Shown: positions 8,772 through 18,307, numbered from the stretch's first letter. The stretch: DNA of 64,000 nt from Streptomyces phaeolivaceus (GCF_009184865.1 NZ_CP045096.1:3100001-3164000), one strand, 5' to 3'. Numbers and translations: made by a program. The notes: a model not told the origin generated them from the letters alone.

Positions 8772-9308
8772 TCACACCACCTCGTCCTCGTGCAGGCGGG
8801 TGCGCAGCGCGCGGACCGCCGAGTGGAGCCTGCTCTTGACCGTGCCCTCGGGGATGCCCAGTTCGTCGGCGATCCCACGGACCGGCAGGTCGGCGTAGAA
8901 GCGCAGGACGAGGACCTGGCGCAGGGCGTCGGGCAGTTCGTCCAGGCCCCGTGCGACGGCGAGCGAGAGCACGCTGGAGTCCTCGCCGGAGGGGTGCTCG
9001 TGCTGGCGCAGCGAGGCCAGCCGTTCGCCCAGGCGTTCCTGGCGCCGCTTGGCGCGATGCCAGTCCATCGCCAGGTTGGAGGCCACCACCGCCGCCCACG
9101 CGGACACGTCCCGCGGTGCCTCCCGGCCGCTCGCGGCCCGCTCCAGCAGCCGCAGCCGTACCTGCTGCACCCCGTCCAGCAGGTCCGACTGCGGCACACC
9201 GCCGAGCGCGAGCACGGCCCGCACCCGCCGTTCCTGGGCCGCGTCCAGTGGGTCGTCCGCCTCCGTGACCCCCTCGACGTGGCGCGCCTTTCTGCGCAGC
9301 ACAGCCAC
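8772..9308 (-). CDS. sigma-70 family (ECF-like) RNA polymerase sigma factor
   Basis: About 178 aa from the GTG at 9308; a second GTG at 9302 is equally plausible. GGGAGGGGGGAGGG lies immediately upstream of both. Region 2 is visible around DVSAWAAVVASNLAMDW and region 4 as a helix-turn-helix in PVRGIADELGIPEGTVKSRL (near the C-terminus), preceded by LPDALRQVLVLRFYADL. It directs RNA polymerase to a dedicated promoter set and is followed after 1 nt by the membrane protein above, the usual sigma/anti-sigma arrangement. A longer frame open to 9452 lacks conserved sequence and was not used. Confidence 0.88.
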   Translation of the reverse strand: MAVLRRKARHVEGVTEADDPLDAAQERRVRAVLALGGVPQSDLLDGVQQVRLRLLERAASGREAPRDVSAWAAVVASNLAMDWHRAKRRQERLGERLASLRQHEHPSGEDSSVLSLAVARGLDELPDALRQVLVLRFYADLPVRGIADELGIPEGTVKSRLHSAVRALRTRLHEDEVV

Positions 9309-10680
<1,372 letters not shown>

Positions 10681-10695
10681 GCGGTCGGTACGCGG

Positions 10696-10728
10696 AAGGG
10701 GCGCCCCCGGATGCCGGGGGCGCCCCTT
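10696..10728. terminator. terminator downstream of asd, shared with mazF
   Basis: Perfect 15-bp stem (10696-10710 with 10714-10728) with a 3-nt ATG loop followed by T residues. It lies between asd and the convergent mazF remnant. Confidence 0.85.
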
Positions 10729-10735
10729 TGCGTGG

Positions 10736-11090
10736 TCAGAGGGCCAGTTGCTGCCGCAGGGCCCGGTCGATCTCCTTGAGCACGTGCGGCGGTACGACGC
10801 CGATCCGATGGCCGAACCGTGAGAGGTCCAGCACCTGAATCTGCTCGCACTGCGCCTTGGAGTCTTTCCGCAGGCCGCAGGCCGCAGTCCGCAGCGCGCA
10901 GGCGGACCTGGAAGGGCCAGACACGGGAGATGTCGGAGGTCACCGGCACCACCGCCAAGACCCCACGCCCCGCTCGGCCGGCCATGCGGTTGGCTGCGTT
11001 GTTGGTGACGAGGACCGCCGGACGCTTCCTGTCCGCCTCACTGCCGACGACCGGCGCCAGATCAGCCAGGTAGATGTCACCTCGACGCAT
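10736..11090 (-). pseudogene. mazF: MazF/PemK-type toxin, frameshifted in a 7-bp repeat
   Basis: The first part reads MRRGDIYLADLAPVVGSEAD and continues through RPAVLVTNNAANR to FQVRL and AADCGLR, a typical MazF endoribonuclease N-terminus. The reading frame then runs off into unrelated sequence, while another frame carries the missing end: KDSKAQCEQIQVLD to the stop at 10736-10738. The joint falls in a run of five 7-bp units, and removing one CCTGCGG unit would restore a normal toxin of about 115 aa. Total length is 355 nt, one more than a multiple of three. ATG at 11088-11090 lies inside the antitoxin gene end (14-nt overlap), as in live modules. Either inactive or in an OFF state of a slippable tract; a sequencing error is possible. 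Confidence 0.85.
10867..10901. repeat. five 7-bp tandem units inside mazF
   Basis: Plus-strand units TCCGCAG, GCCGCAG, GCCGCAG, TCCGCAG and CGCGCAG, all ending CGCAG (CGCGCAG differs only at the second and third bases). On the coding strand these are CTGCG-type heptamers. One unit changes the frame by +1, and four units would leave mazF open. Confidence 0.85.
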
Positions 11091-11305
11091 CGGAGAGACC
11101 GTCCCCTGCCATGCGGTCCCACAGTTCCGCGTCTCCGCTCGCGTACCACTCGTCCCAGGCCGCGAGGTAGTCCTCCTCCAGAGCGGACTCGCGCAGCAAC
11201 TGGACGGCGACACGTATTCACGGCGGACCTGGACAGTCCTTTCCGAGCCGCGTACCCATCGACGAACGCGACATCCTCCTGGGGCAGACTGACGCTGATC
11301 TTCAT
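11077..11305 (-). pseudogene. mazE: MazE-like ribbon-helix-helix antitoxin, frameshifted
   Basis: Starts at ATG 11303-11305 with MKISVSLPQEDVAFVDGYAA and KGLSRSAVN, the DNA-binding part of an antitoxin that pairs with MazF. About 30 codons in, the frame is lost; a different frame supplies RVAVQLLRESALEEDYLAAW and the toxin-neutralising tail to SDASR and TGA at 11077-11079. The switch lies near GTGAATACGTGTCGCC (about 11205-11220) and needs a net change of one base (229 nt in all). So both halves of the module carry frame errors, which argues for decay rather than isolated misreads. Confidence 0.78.
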
Positions 11306-11405
11306 ACCAAGAATGCTACTGATGAGGCCCGTCGGTACTACATACCCGCACACCCCCACCCCATGGAAGGATGGCGCAACCCACACATACCGAGGAGATG
11401 ACCGC

Positions 11406-13985
11406 GTGCCTGGCACAAACCTGACCCGCGACGAGGCTCAGCAGCGGGCGGCGCTGCTCAGCGTCGACTCGTACGAGATCGATCTCGACCTCTCCGGCGC
11501 GCAGGAGGGCGGCACCTACCGGTCCGTGACCACGGTGCGCTTCGATGTCGCCGAGACCGGCGCGGCGTCCTTCATCGACCTGGTGGCCCCGGCGGTCCAC
11601 GAGGTGACCCTCAACGGCGACGCGCTGGACCCGGCGGAGGTCTTCGCGGACTCCCGGATCGCGCTCCCGGGCCTGCTGCAGGGCCGGAACATCCTGCGGG
11701 TCGTGGCCGACGCCGCGTACACCAACACCGGTGAGGGTCTGCACCGGTTCGTCGACCCGGTCGACGACCAGGCCTATCTGTACACCCAGTTCGAGGTCCC
11801 GGACGCCCGCCGCGTCTTCGCGTCCTTCGAGCAGCCGGATCTGAAGGCGACCTTCCAGTTCACCGTGAAGGCCCCGTCCGGCTGGACCGTCATCTCCAAC
11901 TCGCCGACGCCGGAGCCCAAGGACGACGTCTGGGTGTTCGAGCCGACGCCCCGTATCTCGACGTACATCACGGCGCTCGTCGTGGGCCCGTACCACTCCG
12001 TGCACAGCGTGTACGAGAAGGACGGGCAGAGCGTGCCGCTCGGCATCTACTGCCGGCCGTCCCTCGCCGAACACCTGGACTCCGACGCGATCTTCGAGGT
12101 CACCCGGCAGGGCTTCGCCTGGTTCCAGGAGAAGTTCGACTACGCGTACCCGTTCAAGAAGTACGACCAGCTGTTCGTGCCGGAGTTCAACGCGGGCGCG
12201 ATGGAGAACGCGGGCGCGGTGACCATCCGCGACCAGTACGTGTTCCGTTCGAAGGTGACGGACGCCGCGTACGAGGTCCGCGCCGAGACCATCCTCCACG
12301 AGCTGGCCCACATGTGGTTCGGCGACCTGGTGACGATGGAGTGGTGGAACGACCTCTGGCTGAACGAGTCGTTCGCCACGTACACGTCGATCGCCTGCCA
12401 GGCCGACGCGCCGGGCTCGCGGTGGCCGCACTCCTGGACGACGTTCGCCAACTCCATGAAGACCTGGGCGTACCGGCAGGACCAACTGCCGTCCACGCAC
12501 CCGATCATGGCGGAGATCAACGACCTGGACGACGTCCTCGTCAACTTCGACGGCATCACGTACGCGAAGGGGGCGAGCGTGTTGAAGCAGCTCGTCGCCT
12601 ATGTCGGCCAGGACGAGTTCTTCCGGGGCGTGCAGGCGTACTTCAAGGCGCACGCGTACGGCAACACGCGACTGTCCGATCTGCTGGGCTCCCTGGAGGA
12701 GATCTCGGGCCGCGATCTGAAGGCCTGGTCGAAGGCGTGGCTGGAGACGGCGGGCATCAACGTCCTGCGCCCGGAGATCGAGACGGACGGGGAGGGCGTC
12801 ATCACGGCCTTCGCGATCCGTCAGGAGGCCCCGGCGCTGCCCACGGGCGCGAAGGGCGAGCCGACGCTCCGCCCGCACCGCATCGCGGTCGGCCTGTACG
12901 AACTGGACGAGGCCAGTGGCAAGCTGGTCCGTGACGAGCGCGTCGAGCTGGACGTGGACGGCGAACTGACCGCCGTACCGCGGCTGGTGGGCAAGCGCCG
13001 CCCGGCGGTCGTCCTCCTCAACGACGACGACCTCTCCTACGCGAAGGTCCGCCTCGATGAGCAGTCCCTCGCGTTCGTCACCGAGCACCTCGGCGACTTC
13101 GAGGCCTCCCTCCCCCGCGCGCTGTGCTGGGCCTCGGCCTGGGACATGACACGTGACGCGGAGCTGGCGACCCGCGACTACCTGTCCCTGGTCCTCTCCG
13201 GCATCGGCAAGGAGTCGGACATCGGTGTCGTGCAGTCCCTGCACCGCCAGGTGAAGCTGGCGGTCGAGCTGTACGCCGACCCGACGGCCCGTGAGGCGCT
13301 GCTGACCCGCTGGACGGACGCCACGCTCGCGCATCTGCGCGCCGCCGAGGCCGCCTCCGACCACCAGCTGGCCTGGGCCCGCGCGTTCGCCGCGACCGCC
13401 CGCACCCCCGAGCAACTGGACCTCCTGGAGGGCCTGTTGGAGGGCACGCAGACGATCGAGGGCCTCGCCGTCGACACCGAGCTGCGCTGGTCCTTCGTGC
13501 AGCGGCTCGCGGCGGTGGGCCGGTACGACGAGGCGGAGATCGCCGGCGAGTACGGGCGGGACAGGACGGCCGCCGGTGAGCGGCACGCGGCCACGGCCCG
13601 TGCCTCCCGCCCGACCGCCGAGGCCAAGGCGGAGGCCTGGGCCCAGGTCGTCGAGTCGGACAAGCTGCCCAACGCCCTCCAGGAAGCGGTCATCGGCGGC
13701 TTCGTCCAGACCGATCAGCGCGATCTGCTCGCCACGTACACCGACAAGTACTTCGAGGTGGTGAAGGAGATCTGGGAGTCCCGCTCCCACGAGATCGCCC
13801 AGCAGATCGCCATCGGCCTCTACCCGACCGTCCAGGTCTCGACCGACACCCTGCGCAAGACCGACACCTGGCTGACCGGCGCCGAGCCCACCGCGGCCCT
13901 GCGCCGTCTGGTCTCGGAGTCCCGCTCGGGCGTGGAACGCGCCCTGAGGGCCCAGGCGGCGGACGCGGCGGCGCCCTCGGCGTAG
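11406..13985 (+). CDS. pepN: aminopeptidase N (M1 metallopeptidase)
   Basis: An 859-aa cytoplasmic zinc aminopeptidase that trims N-terminal residues from peptides. The substrate-anchoring GAMEN motif (NAGAMENAGA) precedes the zinc site HELAH (His298, Glu299, His302) with Glu321 in LWLNESF as the third ligand. The C-terminal half is the helical ERAP1-like domain, ending with short Ala-rich sequence. Length matches actinobacterial PepN. I chose the GTG at 11406 because the protein then begins MPGTNLTRDEAQ and GAGGAG lies about 8 nt upstream; the frame is open much further upstream but that part overlaps the antitoxin region and is not conserved in type. Followed by a strong terminator. Confidence 0.96.
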   Translation: MPGTNLTRDEAQQRAALLSVDSYEIDLDLSGAQEGGTYRSVTTVRFDVAETGAASFIDLVAPAVHEVTLNGDALDPAEVFADSRIALPGLLQGRNILRVVADAAYTNTGEGLHRFVDPVDDQAYLYTQFEVPDARRVFASFEQPDLKATFQFTVKAPSGWTVISNSPTPEPKDDVWVFEPTPRISTYITALVVGPYHSVHSVYEKDGQSVPLGIYCRPSLAEHLDSDAIFEVTRQGFAWFQEKFDYAYPFKKYDQLFVPEFNAGAMENAGAVTIRDQYVFRSKVTDAAYEVRAETILHELAHMWFGDLVTMEWWNDLWLNESFATYTSIACQADAPGSRWPHSWTTFANSMKTWAYRQDQLPSTHPIMAEINDLDDVLVNFDGITYAKGASVLKQLVAYVGQDEFFRGVQAYFKAHAYGNTRLSDLLGSLEEISGRDLKAWSKAWLETAGINVLRPEIETDGEGVITAFAIRQEAPALPTGAKGEPTLRPHRIAVGLYELDEASGKLVRDERVELDVDGELTAVPRLVGKRRPAVVLLNDDDLSYAKVRLDEQSLAFVTEHLGDFEASLPRALCWASAWDMTRDAELATRDYLSLVLSGIGKESDIGVVQSLHRQVKLAVELYADPTAREALLTRWTDATLAHLRAAEAASDHQLAWARAFAATARTPEQLDLLEGLLEGTQTIEGLAVDTELRWSFVQRLAAVGRYDEAEIAGEYGRDRTAAGERHAATARASRPTAEAKAEAWAQVVESDKLPNALQEAVIGGFVQTDQRDLLATYTDKYFEVVKEIWESRSHEIAQQIAIGLYPTVQVSTDTLRKTDTWLTGAEPTAALRRLVSESRSGVERALRAQAADAAAPSA

Positions 13986-14024
13986 CGAGGACCGCCCGCA
14001 CGACCACGCCACCCGGCGTATGAC

Positions 14025-14059
14025 GGGGGCGCCCGGTGATGTCACCGGGCGCCCCCTTT
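14025..14059. terminator. bidirectional terminator, pepN / EamA transporter
   Basis: Perfect 15-bp stem (14025-14039 with 14042-14056), 2-nt loop, then TTT. It separates two convergent genes. Confidence 0.85.
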
Positions 14060-14083
14060 CCGTGCCGGTCGGCCGGGGCGACG

Positions 14084-15067
14084 TCAGGCGCCGGACGGGC
14101 GCCGGACGGTCGGCGTCGGCCGGTGTGCCGTGCCGCGTGGTGCCGCCAGTGGGCGGTCGTTCCGTGGCGGTGTGCGGTGTGGCCGGAGTTGGCCGAGGAC
14201 CGTCGCGCCGAAGGCGATGGTCATGCCGAGGAGTTGGAGCGGGGTGAGGGACTGGCCGAGGGCCGCCCAGCCGACGACGGCGGCGGTCAGGGGGGAGAGG
14301 GGGCCGAGGAAGGTGACCTGGGTGGCGGAGAGGCGGCCGATGCCCCGGAACCAGAGCCAGTAGGAGACGGCGGTGTTGGCGAGGGCGAGGTAGAGGTAGC
14401 CGCCGATCGCCCGGGTGTCCAGGGCCGGGGGCGCGCCCTCGATCAGCAGGGTGAGCGGGGCGATCAGCAGGCCGCCGGCGGTCAGTTGCCAGCCGGTGAG
14501 GGCGAGCGGGCCGACGCCGGGCGGGCGGCCCCAGCGCTTGGTCAGGACCGTGCCGGTGGACATGGAGGCGGTGGAGGCGAGCGCCGCGACCAGGCCGACC
14601 GGGTCCAGCGCGCCCGCCGCCTTCAGGACGACCAGGCTGACGCCGAGCGCCGCCGCGATCCCGGTGAGCAGGGTGCGTACGGTCGGCCGCTCCCCCAGCA
14701 GCACGGTCGCCAGGCCCGCGACGAACAGCGGGCCGACCGAGCCGACGACCGCCGCCATACCGCCCGGCAGCCGGTACGCGGAGAGGAAGAGCAGCGGGAA
14801 GAAGGCGCCGATGTTCAGCGCGCCCAGCACCGCGGCCTTCCCCCACCAGACCCCGCTGGGCAGCCTGCGCGAGAGCGCCAGAAGCAGCAGCCCCGCCGGC
14901 AGCGCCCGCGCCAGGCCCGTGAACAGCGGGCGGTCGGCCGGCAGGAACTCCGTCGTCACGGCGTAGGTGGTGCCCCAGGAGATGGGGGCGAGCGCGGTGA
15001 GGGCGATGAGAGGGGGTCGACCCGCGGTGGGCGTGGCGCGCGCGGTGAGCGGGGTGGGCGCGGTCAT
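14084..15067 (-). CDS. EamA/DMT family transporter (RhaT/YedA-like)
   Basis: A 327-aa integral membrane protein with ten predicted hydrophobic segments in two EamA repeats (about 20-145 and 160-290), typical of the drug/metabolite transporter superfamily exporting amino acids or other small metabolites. WGTTYAVTTEFLP at the first helix and ALANTAVSYWLWF in the second repeat are family-like. I placed the start at ATG 15065-15067, with AAGGA about 9 nt upstream; an in-frame ATG nine bases earlier has no room for a ribosome site. Divergent from a MarR regulator across a palindromic operator, so it is probably that regulator's target. Substrate unknown. The C-terminal 30 residues are Arg/Pro-rich. 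Confidence 0.9.
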   Translation of the reverse strand: MTAPTPLTARATPTAGRPPLIALTALAPISWGTTYAVTTEFLPADRPLFTGLARALPAGLLLLALSRRLPSGVWWGKAAVLGALNIGAFFPLLFLSAYRLPGGMAAVVGSVGPLFVAGLATVLLGERPTVRTLLTGIAAALGVSLVVLKAAGALDPVGLVAALASTASMSTGTVLTKRWGRPPGVGPLALTGWQLTAGGLLIAPLTLLIEGAPPALDTRAIGGYLYLALANTAVSYWLWFRGIGRLSATQVTFLGPLSPLTAAVVGWAALGQSLTPLQLLGMTIAFGATVLGQLRPHRTPPRNDRPLAAPRGTAHRPTPTVRRPSGA

Positions 15068-15105
15068 GGGGCGCATCCTTCGCGACTCGATTAGCTTGCT
15101 TGCAA

Positions 15106-15120
15106 TTAGCTTAACGCTAA
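15106..15120. promoter_or_regulatory. palindromic operator in the EamA/MarR divergent promoter
   Basis: TTAGC-N5-GCTAA lies in an unusually AT-rich stretch (15085-15130) between the two divergent starts. MarR proteins bind such short inverted repeats; the half-site TTAGC recurs at 15091-15095. Position makes it the likely site for repression of both genes. Confidence 0.6.
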
Positions 15121-15179
15121 GCAACTTTCCGTCAAGCCACTTTCTTGCGGCCGACCCGTCGGCGGCCGATACTCACCCC

Positions 15180-15698
15180 ATGAACGCGCGCCCCGAGCCC
15201 GACCGGCCCCTTCGCGACCCCGTCGACGCGATCATCGACCAGTGGGCGCTCGCCCGGCCCGATCTGGACACCACCGCGATGGAGGTGTTCGGCCGCGTCA
15301 ACCGGCTCGCACGGACGCTCGGCGACCGGATGGAGAAGGCGTACGCGCGGTTCGGGATCTCGCGCGGCGAGTTCGACGTGCTCGCGACCCTGCGGCGGTC
15401 CGGCGAGCCGTACACGCTCTCGCCCCGCGAACTCTCCGCCACCCTGATGCTCACCACCGGCGGGATGACCGGCCGCCTCGACAAGCTCGAACGCGCGGAT
15501 CTGCTCCGCCGCTCCCCCGACCCGCACGACCGCCGCGCCCTCCAGGTCACCCTGACCGACGAGGGCCTGCGTCTCGTCGACGACGCCGTGGCCGCGGGGC
15601 TCGCCATCCAGACCGAGGCGCTCTCCCCGCTGAACGACGAACAGGCCGGCCAGTTGGCCGGCCTGTTGAGGACGCTGGTGGTGGGGACGGGGGCGTAG
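15180..15698 (+). CDS. MarR family transcriptional regulator
   Basis: A 172-aa winged-helix dimer protein. The fold is recognisable from RTLGDRMEKAYARFGISRGE, the recognition helix region LSPRELSATLMLTTGGMTGR, and the wing DKLERADLLRRSPDPHDRRA, where the DxRxA signature (DPHDRRA) is intact. It probably senses a small phenolic or similar ligand and derepresses the divergent EamA exporter. ATG at 15180 has no clear Shine-Dalgarno, so the message may be leaderless or nearly so. Confidence 0.92.
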   Translation: MNARPEPDRPLRDPVDAIIDQWALARPDLDTTAMEVFGRVNRLARTLGDRMEKAYARFGISRGEFDVLATLRRSGEPYTLSPRELSATLMLTTGGMTGRLDKLERADLLRRSPDPHDRRALQVTLTDEGLRLVDDAVAAGLAIQTEALSPLNDEQAGQLAGLLRTLVVGTGA

Positions 15699-15723
15699 AG
15701 GAGCGGCCCGGACGGCGGCCGGA

Positions 15724-17265
15724 TCACACCTCGGAGCCCAGCGGCTTCCCCGGCTCCAGCGACTCCCCCAGCGGCTCCCCCAGCCACTCCCTCAGCGCCG
15801 CCTCGACCGTCGCGTCGTCGACGGCGTCGTCCGCCGCCCAGGCCACGTATCCGTCGGGCCGGACCAGCACGGTCGTACGACAATCACTCGTCCAGTGGCC
15901 GACGGCGAGGCGGTCGCCCCGGTCACCCTCGGGCTCCCGGCCGGGCGGGGTGACGAGGACGAACCGGCCGCCGCGCAGGGACTCGTGGAGGCGGCCGGTG
16001 ATGAGGGCGACGTCCGGGACGCGGGTGCCGACCAGGCGGTGGGCACCGCGCGGTGCCGCGTACCGGTAGCCGATACCGGTGATCCGGCCGACCGCCCTGG
16101 TGCGGACCGGGGCGACCTGGTTGACCAGGGTGGTGAGGGCGGTGCGGAGCCCCAGCATCCAGGGGGACTTGGCCATGGCGAGGCGGACGATGCCCCCGCT
16201 GCTGCGGAGCACGGCCCGGCCGACGGGGTGGCGTTCGGCCTCGTAGGTGTCGAGGAGCGCGGGGTCCGCGTGGCCGCCCAGGACGGCGGCGAGCTTCCAG
16301 CCGAGGTTCGCGGCGTCCTGGAGACCGGTGTTCATGCCCTGCCCGCCGGCCGGGGTGTGGACATGGGCGGCGTCACCGGCGAGGAAGACACGGCCGACGC
16401 GGTACGCGGGGGCCTGGCGCTCGTCGCTGTGGAAGCGGGACATCCAGCGGGCGTCGCGCATACCGTAGTCACGGCCGAGGGCGAGCCGGGTGATCTCCCT
16501 GACCTCGTCGAGGCCGAGCGGCTCGCTGTCGGGGACGTCGTGGCCCCGGTGCCAGCCGATGACCCGGTGGTAGCCGTCGCCGAAGGGCGCGATGAAGGCG
16601 AAGGCGTCGCCGACGGCGTTCGCGGTCAGCACCTGGGCGGGTTCCTCGTCGAGCCGTACGTCCGCGAGGACCACCGAACGGATGACCGACTTCCCCGGGA
16701 ACGGCAGCCCGACCGCCGTACGGACCGCGCTGCGGTGCCCGTCCGTCCCGACGACGTACGCGGCGATGAGCCGGTCCGTCCCGCCGTCGGCCGTGCGGAC
16801 GACGACCGTGACGCCGCCCTCTTCCCCGCCCGCTCCCACGCCCGTGGCCGTGCCCGCGTCCGTGCCTTGCTCGATGGCGGTCACCTCCGTCTCGTACCGG
16901 AACCGCACCCCGGCCTCCACCGCCCGGCGCTCCAGGACCTCCTCCACCTCGTACTGCGGGATGACCAGCAGATGGTTGAAGCGGGAGGGGAGGGTATCGA
17001 GGCGTACGGAGAGGCGGCCGAAGAGGTTGATGCGGTCGAGGGTGCGGCCCTTTGCCTCCAGCGCGTCGGCGAGGCCCCGGGCGTCGAGCTGCTCCAGCGT
17101 GCGGGCGTGCACGACGAAGGCCCGGGAGAGGTTGCTGATCCGGTGACCTCGCTTCTCGACGAGCGTGACGGGGACACCGGCGGCGGCGAGGTCGCCCGCC
17201 AGCAACAACCCGGTGGGGCCCGCGCCCACGACGATGACGTGGCGCTCGCTGGTCTCTCCGTTCAT
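15724..17265 (-). CDS. FAD-dependent aromatic monooxygenase (PF01494 family)
   Basis: A 513-aa class A flavoprotein hydroxylase. The dinucleotide motif VVGAGPTGLLLAGD is at about 12-25, the DG motif in GTDGHRSAVR, and the FAD-contacting GD motif in FLAGDAAHVHTPAGGQG followed by NTGLQDAANLGWKL. The C-terminal thioredoxin-like part (about 410-513) matches longer members such as those acting on polyketides, phenols or rifamycin-type drugs. NADPH-dependent hydroxylation of an aromatic substrate is expected, identity unknown. I chose ATG 17263-17265 because GGAGG lies 7 nt upstream; the longer open frame crosses the operator region. Divergent from a TetR regulator with clustered operators between them. 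Confidence 0.9.
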   Translation of the reverse strand: MNGETSERHVIVVGAGPTGLLLAGDLAAAGVPVTLVEKRGHRISNLSRAFVVHARTLEQLDARGLADALEAKGRTLDRINLFGRLSVRLDTLPSRFNHLLVIPQYEVEEVLERRAVEAGVRFRYETEVTAIEQGTDAGTATGVGAGGEEGGVTVVVRTADGGTDRLIAAYVVGTDGHRSAVRTAVGLPFPGKSVIRSVVLADVRLDEEPAQVLTANAVGDAFAFIAPFGDGYHRVIGWHRGHDVPDSEPLGLDEVREITRLALGRDYGMRDARWMSRFHSDERQAPAYRVGRVFLAGDAAHVHTPAGGQGMNTGLQDAANLGWKLAAVLGGHADPALLDTYEAERHPVGRAVLRSSGGIVRLAMAKSPWMLGLRTALTTLVNQVAPVRTRAVGRITGIGYRYAAPRGAHRLVGTRVPDVALITGRLHESLRGGRFVLVTPPGREPEGDRGDRLAVGHWTSDCRTTVLVRPDGYVAWAADDAVDDATVEAALREWLGEPLGESLEPGKPLGSEV

Positions 17266-17304
17266 GGCGGCCTCCTGCCGACGCGGGTGACTCGACGGCT
17301 GCTT

Positions 17305-17388
17305 GCCAACGTTTGTTGGCCAACACCTGTTGTCAACGTAAGGACACCCGGCTGGACTGTCAACACGCGTTGGCCTACGTTTGTTGGC
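17305..17388. promoter_or_regulatory. cluster of TetR-type operators between monooxygenase and tetR genes
   Basis: Several inverted repeats built on CAAC/GTTG lie head to tail: GCCAACGTTTGTTGGC (17305-17320), CAACACCTGTTG (17321-17332), CAACACGCGTTG (17361-17372), and a further CTACGTTTGTTGGC touching the tetR start codon. They cover the whole divergent promoter, so the TetR protein likely represses both genes. Confidence 0.75.
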
Positions 17389-17976
17389 ATGACCGATACG
17401 GAAGCCGCGCCTCCCGCGCGAACACCCCGCCGCTCCGACGCCACCCGGCAGGCGATCCTCCGGGCCGCGCGCGAGCGGTTCGCGGCCGACGGGTACGACC
17501 GGGCCACCATCCGGGCCATCGCCAAGGACGCGCGGATCGATCCGTCGATGGTCATGCGGTACTACGGCTCGAAGGAGGGCCTGTACGCGGCGGCCCTCGA
17601 CGTCGATCTGCGGCTGCCGGACCCGGACTCGTTCGACGCGGGGGACGTGGGCCGGGTGCTGGTGAGCCACTTCCTCGACCTCTGGGAGGAGAACGAGGTG
17701 CTCACCGCGATGCTCCGGGTCGGCGCGACGAACCAGGCGGGCGCCGAGCGGATGCAGGGTGTCTTCCGGGACCAGTTGCTGCCGCTCGCGCGGCGGGTGT
17801 GCCCGGACCCCGAACAGGCGCCGACGCGGGCGGCGCTGTGTTCGTCACAGGTGCTGGGGCTGGCGCTGGCGCGCTATGTCCTGCGGTTCGGGCCGGCCGT
17901 CGCGCTGAGCCGTGAGGAGATCGTGGAGTGGCTGGGGCCGACGGTGCGGCGGTATCTCACGGCGCCCCGGCCGTAG
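17389..17976 (+). CDS. TetR family transcriptional regulator
   Basis: A 195-aa repressor. The N-terminal helix-turn-helix is seen at about 17-62: ATRQAILRAARERFAADGYD, then TIRAIAKDARIDPSMVMRYY and GSKEGLYAAAL. The C-terminal part (TetR_C-like, about 80-190) forms the ligand pocket. ATG at 17389 directly abuts the operator array, suggesting a leaderless transcript and tight autorepression. The likely controlled gene is the divergent monooxygenase; its substrate or product may be the inducer. Confidence 0.92.
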   Translation: MTDTEAAPPARTPRRSDATRQAILRAARERFAADGYDRATIRAIAKDARIDPSMVMRYYGSKEGLYAAALDVDLRLPDPDSFDAGDVGRVLVSHFLDLWEENEVLTAMLRVGATNQAGAERMQGVFRDQLLPLARRVCPDPEQAPTRAALCSSQVLGLALARYVLRFGPAVALSREEIVEWLGPTVRRYLTAPRP

Positions 17977-17998
17977 CGGCGCGTGCCGGGAACGCGTC

Positions 17999-18036
17999 GA
18001 GGGCACCCTCCGCACCGGTGTGCGGAGGGTGCCCTC
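17999..18036. terminator. bidirectional terminator, tetR / small membrane protein
   Basis: Perfect 17-bp stem (17999-18015 with 18020-18036) and 4-nt loop between convergent genes. Confidence 0.85.
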
Positions 18037-18043
18037 AAGGCAG

Positions 18044-18307
18044 TCAGGCCTTGGCCTTCGCCTTGGCCTTGGCCTTCGGCTGACGGTCCGTCGACCCGTC
18101 CAGGACCATCACGAGACCGGTGATCACCGCGAACAGGGCGAGCGGCGCGACGACGAAGAGGCCGAGCGTCTCGATCACGCTGAGGCCCGGACCCGGGTCG
18201 TCGCCGTCGTCGGGCGTCAGCGCGAGGGCGGGGGACGACATGAGCAGCATCATCAGCGTCGTACCGGCAGCCAGGGCGCCGGCGCGCAGGGCGTTCTTCT
18301 TGTCCAC
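18044..18307 (-). CDS. small secreted/membrane protein with Lys-Ala tail
   Basis: An 87-aa protein of unknown function. Residues 1-29 form a signal peptide (KKNALRAGALAAG then a hydrophobic run ending SSPALA). A short acidic stretch TPDDGDDPGP follows, then a transmembrane helix at about 45-67 (TLGLFVVAPLALFAVITGLV), and a basic C-terminus of five Lys-Ala pairs encoded by GGCCTT-type repeats at 18047-18079. The predicted topology is a tiny type I membrane protein with a positively charged cytoplasmic tail. Strong terminator downstream and conserved-looking architecture favour a real gene; role unknown. Confidence 0.78.
   Translation of the reverse strand: MDKKNALRAGALAAGTTLMMLLMSSPALALTPDDGDDPGPGLSVIETLGLFVVAPLALFAVITGLVMVLDGSTDRQPKAKAKAKAKA

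Noticed and set aside
10857..11405. N-terminal extension of pepN in the same frame
   Set aside because: Overlaps the toxin-antitoxin remnants, has no conserved sequence, and a good ribosome site marks GTG 11406.
11316..14846. 1176-codon minus-strand open frame opposite pepN
   Set aside because: Composition is Arg/Gly/Val-rich with no domain; pepN on the plus strand is certain.
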